IMG/VR virus record: IMGVR_UViG_3300033996_000612 | Location: 1 to 26,833 of that record | From: a virus | DNA length: 26,833 bases | Strand: one strand, 5' to 3' | In this document: positions 1 through 5,255 of the stretch, piece by piece | Layout: every line of letters starts with the position of its first letter | Position numbering within the stretch: the stretch's first letter is position 1 | Program-made: the position numbers and the translations under genes | The notes under the pieces: generated by a model | Database searches by the model: none | What the model was told of the DNA's origin: nothing | What the model saw: the letters and a program-made list of their open reading frames with translations, nothing else

Positions 1-1
1 G

Positions 2-214
2 ATCATCGTGCAGGAAATCCTCAAGGGGGAGTTTGAACTGCCCGGCGTGGGTAAGTTCGAGGTGCGTTGGACCAAGCCAATGATTGGCCGGAATCCACTG
101 AAGCCCAAGATCGAGATCGAGATCCCGTCGAGGCCGAAGATATTCTTCAAGCCGACCAAGGATCTGTCGGATCGGGTGATAAAAACACTTGCTGTTGTGG
201 CCTCTAAGAAATAA
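2..214 (+). CDS. HU/IHF-family DNA-binding protein, 5'-partial
   Basis: The reading frame is open to the left edge, so this is the C-terminal part of a longer gene; the GTG at 8 is probably an internal Val codon. The visible 71 residues match the second half of an HU-type histone-like protein: a PGVGKFEV strand, the DNA-gripping arm with the GRNP turn, an EIEIPSRP return strand, and the closing FFKPTKDLSDRV segment that precedes the last helix. HU proteins dimerise and bend DNA without strict sequence specificity. A phage copy could compact DNA or help replication or recombination complexes. It is the only rightward gene at this end, converges on the leftward operon and is followed at once by a terminator. 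The fold assignment is fairly secure; HU versus IHF-like cannot be decided without the N-terminus. Confidence 0.85.
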   Translation: MIVQEILKGEFELPGVGKFEVRWTKPMIGRNPLKPKIEIEIPSRPKIFFKPTKDLSDRVIKTLAVVASKK

Positions 215-250
215 GGTACTACCGCTTGTAGTGGTTTTTGGTTGTTTTTA

Positions 251-285
251 CCCCCGGGATTGTGAGGTCCTGGGGGTTTTCTTTT
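251..285 (+). terminator. Rho-independent terminator of the HU-family gene
   Basis: A GC-rich inverted repeat, CCCCCGGGA at 251-259 and TCCTGGGGG at 268-276, pairs over 9 bp with one G-U wobble and an 8-base loop. It is followed by TTTTCTTTT at 277-285. A weaker 5-bp hairpin (ACTAC at 218-222, GTAGT at 228-232) followed by GGTTTTTGG lies just after the stop codon. The T tract lies only on the plus side, so it ends the rightward gene. The leftward operon, whose last stop codon is at 284, has no clear terminator of its own here. Confidence 0.8.
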
Positions 286-427
286 ACCGATACTGAGCTG
301 ATATCACCCCAGGAATCCTCTTGAGGTTCGCCAGGAGCGCCGCTGGATCTTGCGAGTTCGACACGCAGGTGCCGATGATATCCTTCTCACCTCGGTCGGA
401 TATGTCCTTGGTCTCGACGATCACCAC
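284..427 (-). CDS. Small hypothetical protein, last gene of the leftward operon
   Basis: The frame extends up to an ATG at 493, but that would overlap the upstream gene by about 60 bases. I prefer the GTG at 427 (a second GTG is at 424), five bases after the upstream stop, in line with the tight packing of the other small genes. The 47-residue product begins VVIVETKDISDRGEK and ends KRIPGVISAQYR. It has a short beta-alpha pattern but no family I recognise. Its stop codon abuts the T tract of the opposing terminator. The start is uncertain and coding status is moderate. Confidence 0.45.
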   Translation of the reverse strand: MVIVETKDISDRGEKDIIGTCVSNSQDPAALLANLKRIPGVISAQYR

Positions 428-431
428 GCGG

Positions 432-605
432 TTACCGCTGAGGTTTATCCGGCGCTGCGTTGATGCGGGCGTCTTCGCGGGCGATTGCTTCATATTTCCG
501 TTTCACCTGCTGGCAGGTCCAGCATGGGTTTGGATGACAGCCACAGGCGATGCGCTCATGGAGTTCTCTGGCGATCTGAGCGAATTTTTCTGCGCGGTCT
601 TCCAT
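432..605 (-). CDS. Small cysteine-containing hypothetical protein
   Basis: A 57-residue product from the ATG at 605. The frame is open upstream to 668, but that extension lies inside the preceding gene. The sequence is a charged helix (AEKFAQIARELHERI), then CGCHPNPCWTC with four cysteines in eleven residues, then a second charged helix. This looks like a small metal-binding helical hairpin, though that is inference. It overlaps the end of the helix-turn-helix gene by about 50 bases, more than the 4-base overlaps usual in this operon. No clear Shine-Dalgarno sequence precedes the chosen ATG. I do not recognise a family. Confidence 0.55.
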   Translation of the reverse strand: MEDRAEKFAQIARELHERIACGCHPNPCWTCQQVKRKYEAIAREDARINAAPDKPQR

Positions 606-783
606 CGGCGTAACGGTATCTTTGAATGGTGGTGTAGGAGAGGTTAAACAGGCGTGCCAGATCGGCATCTGTCACGTCGATGGGCGCGGATTTGATGGCG
701 TCTTGTTTGGATTGAGAAATCCTAGGACGTCCGACTCTGGATTTGAATCCGAGGAATTTTCTAAGGCTGTCGATGAGTTTCAT
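556..783 (-). CDS. Small helix-turn-helix protein
   Basis: A 75-residue protein. The ATG at 783 overlaps the upstream TGA as ATGA, which decides the start although the frame is open to 828. A basic N-terminal segment (roughly residues 1-26) is followed at about 37-60 by a helix-turn-helix of the resolvase or transposase-associated kind: VTDADLARLFNLSYTTIQRY, with the typical small residue in the first helix and TTIQRY in the recognition helix. The tail is strongly basic (GRPRRKIRSDRQR). It probably binds DNA, perhaps as a phage regulator. No partner or operator is identified. It is one of three tiny helix-turn-helix proteins in this operon. Confidence 0.7.
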   Translation of the reverse strand: MKLIDSLRKFLGFKSRVGRPRISQSKQDAIKSAPIDVTDADLARLFNLSYTTIQRYRYADGRPRRKIRSDRQRTP

Positions 784-1322
784 TCGCAGGTGTAAACGGT
801 GTCGGTCGTGATAAGTCCAGTCGGCCATTCAGTTTCAGTGAATGACTTCTCGATAAAGACCACCTTGTCGGTGGGTTGTATTGTGAGGCGTTCGCCCTCG
901 GTTCGGATGAACATGAACTCTTTAGCCTGATTAGGCTGACGACTCCAGCTATCGCCGATGGGTGCAGCGGTGAAGAGGTAGTCGCCAGTGGTGACTAAGT
1001 CATCGCATTTCACTTTGCATTCGAGTCCTCGCAGGAACGTATACTCGATGGCGGTGAAATCGGTTCCGTAGCAATCCCATCGCTGGGCGTTTTGTTTGCT
1101 CCAGATGAGGTCAGGCTGTAGATCGAATGCTAGCGCGTGCGGCGGTACGGCCCGGTAGACCGCTCCGCATTCCAACATGATGGTGCAACCCCACATTCGA
1201 CCGGGGATAGAGACCAGGCCGAACCAGACGCATGGGATAAACCCGGTGCGACTGGAGATGAACGAAGCATCGACGAAGCAGTATTGGTGGTGGGGGATTT
1301 GCCCAGCTTGTGAGTAGGTCAT
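780..1322 (-). CDS. Hypothetical phage protein, 180 aa
   Basis: I place the start at the ATG at 1322, which overlaps the upstream TGA as ATGA. A longer frame to 1421 would run inside the neighbour. The product begins MTYSQAGQIPHHQYCFVDAS and is rich in aromatic residues and beta-strand-like segments, with scattered cysteines (CVWFG, CTIMLECG, CYGTD, CKVKCDD). There is no signal peptide or membrane segment. It may be a small globular beta protein. I do not recognise the family. Its 4-base overlaps on both sides place it in the translationally coupled series of accessory genes. One GCTAGC site lies within it at 1129 and another ends just over its start at 1323. Confidence 0.7.
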   Translation of the reverse strand: MTYSQAGQIPHHQYCFVDASFISSRTGFIPCVWFGLVSIPGRMWGCTIMLECGAVYRAVPPHALAFDLQPDLIWSKQNAQRWDCYGTDFTAIEYTFLRGLECKVKCDDLVTTGDYLFTAAPIGDSWSRQPNQAKEFMFIRTEGERLTIQPTDKVVFIEKSFTETEWPTGLITTDTVYTCE

Positions 1323-1516
1323 GCTAGCAGGTGTTTGATGATAAGGTTCCTGTCTTTGCCCTTTGCTCGGAGAATTTGCTCCAGCGCAACGTAAGGGTTT
1401 ACCGTCGAAACGTGCTTCCACTCTGGATTGCCATCGATGTGCTTGGCTGTGTCTAAGCTCTCTACGCGGACCATGCCGTTGGTTTTGTTTACGTAGATGA
1501 AGGCGCAGTCTCTCAT
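1319..1516 (-). CDS. Small hypothetical protein, 65 aa
   Basis: ATG at 1516 overlaps the upstream TGA as ATGA, and the stop overlaps the next ATG the same way. The product begins MRDCAFIYVNKTNGMVRVES and ends with a helix, LEQILRAKGKDRNLIIKHLLA. The first half suggests two or three strands, the second a basic amphipathic helix. No known domain is recognised. A GCTAGC site at 1323-1328 forms the final Leu-Ala codons (CTA GCA) directly before the stop. Expression is presumably coupled to the zinc-ribbon gene upstream. Confidence 0.65.
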   Translation of the reverse strand: MRDCAFIYVNKTNGMVRVESLDTAKHIDGNPEWKHVSTVNPYVALEQILRAKGKDRNLIIKHLLA

Positions 1517-1782
1517 TTGGACTCTTTCACCTTGCCGCTGTCTCGATCAACGACACCAAGAGCGATGGCGTTGAACAGCATGACATAGCCGCAAACATCG
1601 CACGCGACCTCTACCATAGGTGTGATACCAGCACCGGGACAGTGATTCCCTTCGTTGTAATCTCTAACCTCAACGATGTTAGTGAGCGACAATTTGCCAG
1701 AGGCACACACAGGACACAGCCGCTTAACGGTCCAGACTTCACTTAGCCTGTCGATGACTACTTGAGCATCAGATACTTTCAC
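1513..1782 (-). CDS. Small zinc-ribbon protein
   Basis: The frame is open to 1962, but the start is best placed at the GTG at 1782. That GTG overlaps the upstream TGA as GTGA and sits eight bases behind a GGAGG. The 89-residue product reads VKVSDAQVVIDRLSEVW at its N-terminus. It then has a CPVC pair near residue 22, a lone Cys in NHCPGAG, and a CDVCGYV pair near residue 61. Two CxxC knuckles separated by about 35 residues are typical of a zinc ribbon. Small phage zinc-ribbon proteins often bind nucleic acid or host proteins, but no specific function can be named here. Confidence 0.7.
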   Translation of the reverse strand: MKVSDAQVVIDRLSEVWTVKRLCPVCASGKLSLTNIVEVRDYNEGNHCPGAGITPMVEVACDVCGYVMLFNAIALGVVDRDSGKVKESK

Positions 1783-2039
1783 GGCTTGTCCTCCGTAGTA
1801 AATCCAATGCCAGCCTTTGAACATATCGTGTCCGTCGTATCCCTCCACAACAGCAGATCCGCTCTCATTGCATCGTTCTCGGCTTCGAGTTGTTCGATGC
1901 GCTCTTGAAGCTGCGATGCATACCCGCACGCTACGGAAGGAATTTGAGTGCTTGATCCGCACTTGAAATGGCGCGTATTAACTCCATTAAAACACAAAAA
2001 TGGAGCGTTGCACCGAGGGCAATAGTGTTCGTCACTCAC
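1779..2039 (-). CDS. Small zinc-finger plus coiled-coil protein
   Basis: The start is the GTG at 2039, in a GTGA overlap with the upstream stop and seven bases behind GGAGG. An ATG at 2066 in the same frame is less likely. The 86-residue product has an N-terminal metal-binding segment (YCPRCNAPFLCF, then HFKCGSS and VACGY). A coiled-coil stretch follows, SQLQERIEQLEAENDAMRAD, and then a tail with a Trp-rich helix. It is the third in a row of small genes carrying similar coiled coils and nearly identical start junctions, which suggests local duplication. Function unknown. Confidence 0.68.
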   Translation of the reverse strand: MSDEHYCPRCNAPFLCFNGVNTRHFKCGSSTQIPSVACGYASQLQERIEQLEAENDAMRADLLLWRDTTDTICSKAGIGFTTEDKP

Positions 2040-2260
2040 GAATTGGCCTCCTTGGCTTTGCGCCATGCGCCAGCTAGGTGTGGTTCATTCCACCCTTCGT
2101 TCACCATCGCATCACCAGCCTCCTCCAGCCGCTTCACTCGGTCCGAAACAACAGCCAGATAATGTCGAGTCGCGGCTAGTTTGCGTTCCAGCCTCCGGCA
2201 TAGCATCGCCAAGTCGCCTACGTTGTGAGGAGTGCTGTCTGAGATGGGCGTGTCGCTCAC
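2036..2260 (-). CDS. Small coiled-coil protein, probable paralogue of next upstream gene
   Basis: A 74-residue product from GTG at 2260, with GGAGG twelve bases upstream of the codon and a GTGA overlap. It starts MSDTPISDSTPHNVGD and has a helix reading LCRRLERKLAATRHYL, then SDRVKRLEEAGDAMVNEGW. The RRLER...L.A followed by RVKRLEE pattern recurs in the neighbouring gene (2257-2550) as RTLEREL.AA and RIKRLDE. The two therefore look like diverged tandem copies. Short phage proteins with this coiled-coil motif are common and mostly uncharacterised. No catalytic residues are seen. Confidence 0.68.
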   Translation of the reverse strand: MSDTPISDSTPHNVGDLAMLCRRLERKLAATRHYLAVVSDRVKRLEEAGDAMVNEGWNEPHLAGAWRKAKEANS

Positions 2261-2550
2261 GGCTTGGCCTCCTTAAATTTCATATAGATTCCCCACGCAT
2301 TATCAATTTTATCGGTAACAGCTTCCAATGTTTCATCCAACCGCTTGATGCGGTCTTTAAGCCGCAGGTTTTCTTCATCCAACAATTGCTGCTGACGGAT
2401 GATTGCGTTTGCTGCGTTGAGTTCGCGTTCCAATGTGCGAGCGAACTCCGACGGAACTGCGGCATTACGCAGGCAATCGCCAGCTAGTATTTCAAATCGA
2501 GTGCATGGTTTGCCGTTGATCTGTTCGTCTGTTCTAGGGGTGCTGTTCAT
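2257..2550 (-). CDS. Small coiled-coil protein
   Basis: A 97-residue product. The ATG at 2550 overlaps the upstream TGA and follows GAGGA by six bases. The N-terminus MNSTPRTDEQINGKPC leads into a long predicted helix with heptad spacing: FARTLERELNAANAI, then a glutamine run, then ENLRLKDRIKRLDETLEAV. The C-terminus is short and basic (MKFKEAKP). It resembles other small phage coiled-coil proteins that start with an S-T-P-R-T-D motif. It probably oligomerises; the partner is unknown. Likely paralogue of the gene just downstream. Confidence 0.7.
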   Translation of the reverse strand: MNSTPRTDEQINGKPCTRFEILAGDCLRNAAVPSEFARTLERELNAANAIIRQQQLLDEENLRLKDRIKRLDETLEAVTDKIDNAWGIYMKFKEAKP

Positions 2551-2903
2551 TTCGATTCCTCAATCACCCCGCACGGGAGCCATGTTTTGCCGCAGTCGGT
2601 GGAGTGTTCGCTTGTCACCAGCCACGTCGATCTGACGCCTTCATCGTAAGTCCCACAGATCATGATTCTTCGACCACTATGAGGTGAATTTTTTGTTCTC
2701 ATCCACGCACCCAGCGGCACCTCATCCGCAGTCCACGGGCGTAACGTAGCGGTGGGTTTGATGCGGTACTTTGTGTCGTCCCAGCCCCACCGAGGGAAAT
2801 GTACTGGTTCCCATTTTCCAACAGGACCCAAGACCTCTAGGTCCTTACCATCCACAAATGCCTGCATCACGCGGATGGCTTCTTTAGTTTCTTCGATGTT
2901 CAT
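2547..2903 (-). CDS. Conserved-type small phage protein with YRIKP motif
   Basis: The start is the ATG at 2903, an ATGA overlap with AAGGGAGAGAA just upstream. A frame extending to 3011 would run through the neighbour. The 118-residue product has an N-terminal helix (IEETKEAIRVMQAFVDGK). It is followed by a compact module of the form W-x-P...P-x-W-x-W...YRIKP, here GKWEPVHFPRWGWDDTKYRIKP at about residues 30-52. That motif occurs widely in small phage proteins of unknown function. The second half (TLRPWTADEVPLGAWMR and onward) looks beta-rich and again ends with a Trp-Leu-Pro segment. No enzymatic motif is visible. Confidence 0.75.
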   Translation of the reverse strand: MNIEETKEAIRVMQAFVDGKDLEVLGPVGKWEPVHFPRWGWDDTKYRIKPTATLRPWTADEVPLGAWMRTKNSPHSGRRIMICGTYDEGVRSTWLVTSEHSTDCGKTWLPCGVIEESK

Positions 2904-3148
2904 TTCTCTCCCTTCGCTTTCGATTTCCCCTCTTCGATAATTGCCATCACGCACCGCTTCTTTACGCCGACAGCCTTCGCCACGTAGGCCAAGCTCTGGC
3001 CTTCGTTCCACAGTTTCCAGGCGCGTTGGGCGTTGTAGTCTGGTGAGTTGAGGCGTGCCTTGACCACGTCTGGATGTGCCGTCACCGCAGCTGGGTGAGG
3101 GAAGCTAATCCATCCACGGGCCACTGCGTTTTGAATGAGTGAGTTCAT
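2900..3148 (-). CDS. Small helix-turn-helix protein
   Basis: An 82-residue product from the ATG at 3148 (ATGA overlap with the upstream stop). The first 36 residues look like a short adaptor. The rest forms a helix-turn-helix: AQRAWKLWNEGQSLAYVAKAV (residues 40-60) then GVKKRCVMAIIEEGK as the recognition helix, with a basic tail. The first half resembles the AWKLWNEG-type helix found in Trp-repressor or transposase-like domains. It may be a small DNA-binding regulator. No clear Shine-Dalgarno sequence precedes the ATG, so translation probably depends on coupling. Confidence 0.68.
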   Translation of the reverse strand: MNSLIQNAVARGWISFPHPAAVTAHPDVVKARLNSPDYNAQRAWKLWNEGQSLAYVAKAVGVKKRCVMAIIEEGKSKAKGEK

Positions 3149-3399
3149 GGGCGTTTCTTTTGAATCTTCAATCCAGCTTTTTTGCACAGACCACAGATCA
3201 CGCTCGGAGCGCGGCCGAACTTCTTGGATAGCTCTTTGTAGGAAAACGTGGGGTTGTCTTTTACGAACCGCTCGATGGCCGCCTTCTCTTTCTCGGTCAT
3301 CGGGCTCCAACCTTCTTTGGGTTTCTCGACTACAACGGTTTTTGCGATCGTGGGCTGTGGACCCATCAGGCGTTCAATGGCTTCACGGGAGAGTTTCAT
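3145..3399 (-). CDS. Small helix-turn-helix protein
   Basis: The start is the ATG at 3399, which overlaps the end of the nuclease gene by 17 bases. Longer upstream extension of the frame falls within that gene and is rejected. The 84-residue product has a basic linker (residues 10-35). A predicted helix-turn-helix follows at about 36-78: EKAAIERFVKDNP, then SYKELSKKFGRAPSVICGLC, then a basic end KIQKKRP. The pattern matches small winged or homeodomain-like DNA-binding domains. It is first after the recombination pair and could be a regulator of that module, which is inference. Confidence 0.68.
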   Translation of the reverse strand: MKLSREAIERLMGPQPTIAKTVVVEKPKEGWSPMTEKEKAAIERFVKDNPTFSYKELSKKFGRAPSVICGLCKKAGLKIQKKRP

Positions 3400-4228
3400 C
3401 TTTGAGAATCCAGGTGGGCGATTGAATGATTTGAATGGAGTCGCCGTTGTAACCCGGCCAGCTGTCGGTGTCCTCACACACCATCCACTGTCGGATCCAC
3501 GACTGCCATGCGGCTGAACCCTTGTCCAAGGATTCGGTGTCCATCTGGTAAACAGCGACCGCGTAGGGCGCCTGGTCTTCGACGCAGATCCACTGCCATG
3601 CGCGGGTCTCGCCAGTGATATCCCGGTAGAGGTCCCGGTAGTACGCCGCCTGCACGTCGTAGCGCAGCTGACCAATCTGCCGGCGGAACCCAGCCTTGCT
3701 AGCATCCCTCGTTTTCTTGAGATCGACGATCACCGGGGTCGCATCTGGAAGCCAGTCGATCAAGCCCTTGCGTTCGCAGGACTCGAACTCACCGAACATC
3801 CCGACCTGGGCCTTACCCGGCTCGGCCAGCAGGCGGCCGGCGACCGGGTGTTCACGGACGGACTTAACCATGCGCTCGACGGTTTCGATGGCGTCTTGCT
3901 TGAATACTGTGACCCGGCGGTACTCCTGGTCCTCTCGCCAGGCGCGTGCTTCCTTGGTTCTGAAGTCGTCGTAGGGAGATGTGGTCCAGAGGTACGGCGT
4001 CCCGAGGACCTTGTGATCCAGCAGGGAGCCGATCGCCATGGCCTCGGACGGCTCGCGCTCTTCCTCGAAGCCAATCATAGCGTGCGCTGGCGACCGGCTG
4101 AACGCCTTGAGGCTGGAGATGTTGATCGCCGGGTGACTGCGATACTGATGTACGTCGATGGGGTGGATAAGTTTCATAGGTGGATCGAATCGGTATTCGG
4201 CGGTGCGCCAAGCTGGGTTTACCTTCAC
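3383..4228 (-). CDS. PD-(D/E)XK exonuclease, RecE / YqaJ-like
   Basis: A 281-residue protein. The GTG at 4228 is in GTGA overlap with the RecT-like gene; an ATG at residue 18 (nt 4177) is an alternative. The N-terminus SSLKAFSRSPAHAM (about 39-51) is the helix typical of phage RecE-type nucleases. The core has E147, D158 in KGLIDWLP, the D-x-K pair D169-L-K171 in VIVDLKKT, and the following Q187-x-x-Y190 in QLRYDVQAAYYRDLY. These are the metal-binding and Q-x-x-x-Y features of PD-(D/E)XK exonucleases. Such enzymes resect DNA ends to give single strands for annealing. Its place directly after the RecT-like gene supports a RecE/RecT-type pair. The best-known homologues work in phage recombination and end processing. 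Confidence 0.85.
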   Translation of the reverse strand: MKVNPAWRTAEYRFDPPMKLIHPIDVHQYRSHPAINISSLKAFSRSPAHAMIGFEEEREPSEAMAIGSLLDHKVLGTPYLWTTSPYDDFRTKEARAWREDQEYRRVTVFKQDAIETVERMVKSVREHPVAGRLLAEPGKAQVGMFGEFESCERKGLIDWLPDATPVIVDLKKTRDASKAGFRRQIGQLRYDVQAAYYRDLYRDITGETRAWQWICVEDQAPYAVAVYQMDTESLDKGSAAWQSWIRQWMVCEDTDSWPGYNGDSIQIIQSPTWILKDETLP

Positions 4229-5211
4229 GCGTTCATTCCCGCCTTCACCACTGCACGGCCGATACCCCGCTTATTCCGGATGATCCAGTTGCAGATATCA
4301 GGAGGAAGGTCTGCCACCGTGGGGTAGGCTTCGGGGTTTTCCCACCACTTCAGGTCTATGACCAGCTTCACCAGCTGCTCGTAGGTGATCCCAGCGGATG
4401 CTAGCGTCCCTTCGACGGTTTCAAGCTCAGGTTCCGGTGTGGGAACGGGGGCGAGCGGGGCGGGTGCAGTCTCAACGATCTCCGGTGCGGGTTCAGGAAC
4501 GGCGGGAGCGGGCGGCTCCACGATTGCAATAGCCTCGGCCTCCTTCTTCTTGCGCGGCTTGGGCTCGGTAGGTGCGGGAGGCGTGGGTGTGACGTCCATG
4601 ATGGATGAACTCACGGTGACCGACTGGACCACCTGCTGGGCCGCAGGGGTGTCCTGGACCTCTTCCGAGGTGTGCATACCCAGAGCGATCTCGGGCGCGT
4701 AGGTGCGGCACCAGAAAGCGCCGGCACGGTACTGGAGCATCTGCTCCGGCATGGTCTTCCACTTGGAGCCAGACTTGCCGTACCAACCCTCGACCTTGGC
4801 CATATTGATGTTCACGAGGGCGCCAACGAGTTCCAGGTTGGAGTCGCGCTCGACTGCAAAGGCGCGGCAGCCCCACTCATCTGTCCCCTCTTTTCCAACC
4901 CAGCGGAAACGCATCGGACTGAACCGACCGCAGCTGTTGACGGTGGCGATCAAGAACGAAGCAGACCACGTTGGCTTGCCGTGAATGGGAACCATGGACT
5001 GCATGACAGCCATGACCGAGGCGCCGATGCGCTGGGATAACTCCAACGCGATGATGCAGTTCCCGAGGTTAGCCTCGCCCCGGTAGGCGTCGGGAACGAG
5101 GGTGCTGGACGCAAGGGCCTTGGCCATGCGTTGGACTGAGACGAACGCGTTCTCTGAACTGAACGCGCTGAGAGGTTGCTGTTGCTGCGTTGCGACTTGT
5201 AGGTTGCTCAT
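4225..5211 (-). CDS. RecT-like single-strand annealing protein
   Basis: A 328-residue protein from the ATG at 5211. A TTG-initiated extension of seven codons is less likely. Residues 38-185 carry the RecT-family pattern: VPDAYRGEANLGNCIIALELSQRIG, the MQSMVPIHGKPTWSASFLIA segment, and AKVEGWYGKSGSKWKTMPEQML with the YRAGAFWCRTYAPEIALGM block. These annealing proteins coat single-stranded DNA and pair complementary strands. After it comes a Pro/Ala/Glu-rich linker (about 207-265) with a basic KPRKKK patch, then a separate C-terminal module (about 268-328, ending NKRGIGRAVVKAG). The module may be a protein-interaction or DNA-binding tail. It is coupled to the RecE-like nuclease downstream. A tandem decamer sits directly before its start. 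Confidence 0.85.
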   Translation of the reverse strand: MSNLQVATQQQQPLSAFSSENAFVSVQRMAKALASSTLVPDAYRGEANLGNCIIALELSQRIGASVMAVMQSMVPIHGKPTWSASFLIATVNSCGRFSPMRFRWVGKEGTDEWGCRAFAVERDSNLELVGALVNINMAKVEGWYGKSGSKWKTMPEQMLQYRAGAFWCRTYAPEIALGMHTSEEVQDTPAAQQVVQSVTVSSSIMDVTPTPPAPTEPKPRKKKEAEAIAIVEPPAPAVPEPAPEIVETAPAPLAPVPTPEPELETVEGTLASAGITYEQLVKLVIDLKWWENPEAYPTVADLPPDICNWIIRNKRGIGRAVVKAGMNA

Positions 5212-5231
5212 ACGTATGGCAACGTATGGCA
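5212..5231. repeat. Tandem 10-bp direct repeat before the RecT-like gene
   Basis: The decamer ACGTATGGCA occurs twice head to tail at 5212-5221 and 5222-5231 and ends exactly at the ATG of the RecT-like gene (in the sense direction TGCCATACGT twice, then ATG). The 10-base period matches one helical turn, and each copy contains a CATACGT core. It lies in the only leftward gap larger than a few bases between the giant gene and the small-gene block. It could be an operator or a translational feature, but no regulator is known. Confidence 0.6.
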
Positions 5232-5255
5232 AGTGGCGTTAGGTGTCCAGCAATT

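Noticed and set aside
3145-3705. A 186-codon version of the helix-turn-helix gene
   Set aside because: The extra N-terminal hundred residues (Arg/Thr/Ser-rich) lie inside the nuclease gene in another frame; the ATG at 3399 fits the operon spacing.
4385-4702. Rightward Gly/Ser/Ala-rich frame
   Set aside because: It is the antisense of the Pro/Ala linker of the RecT-like protein; low complexity explains its openness.
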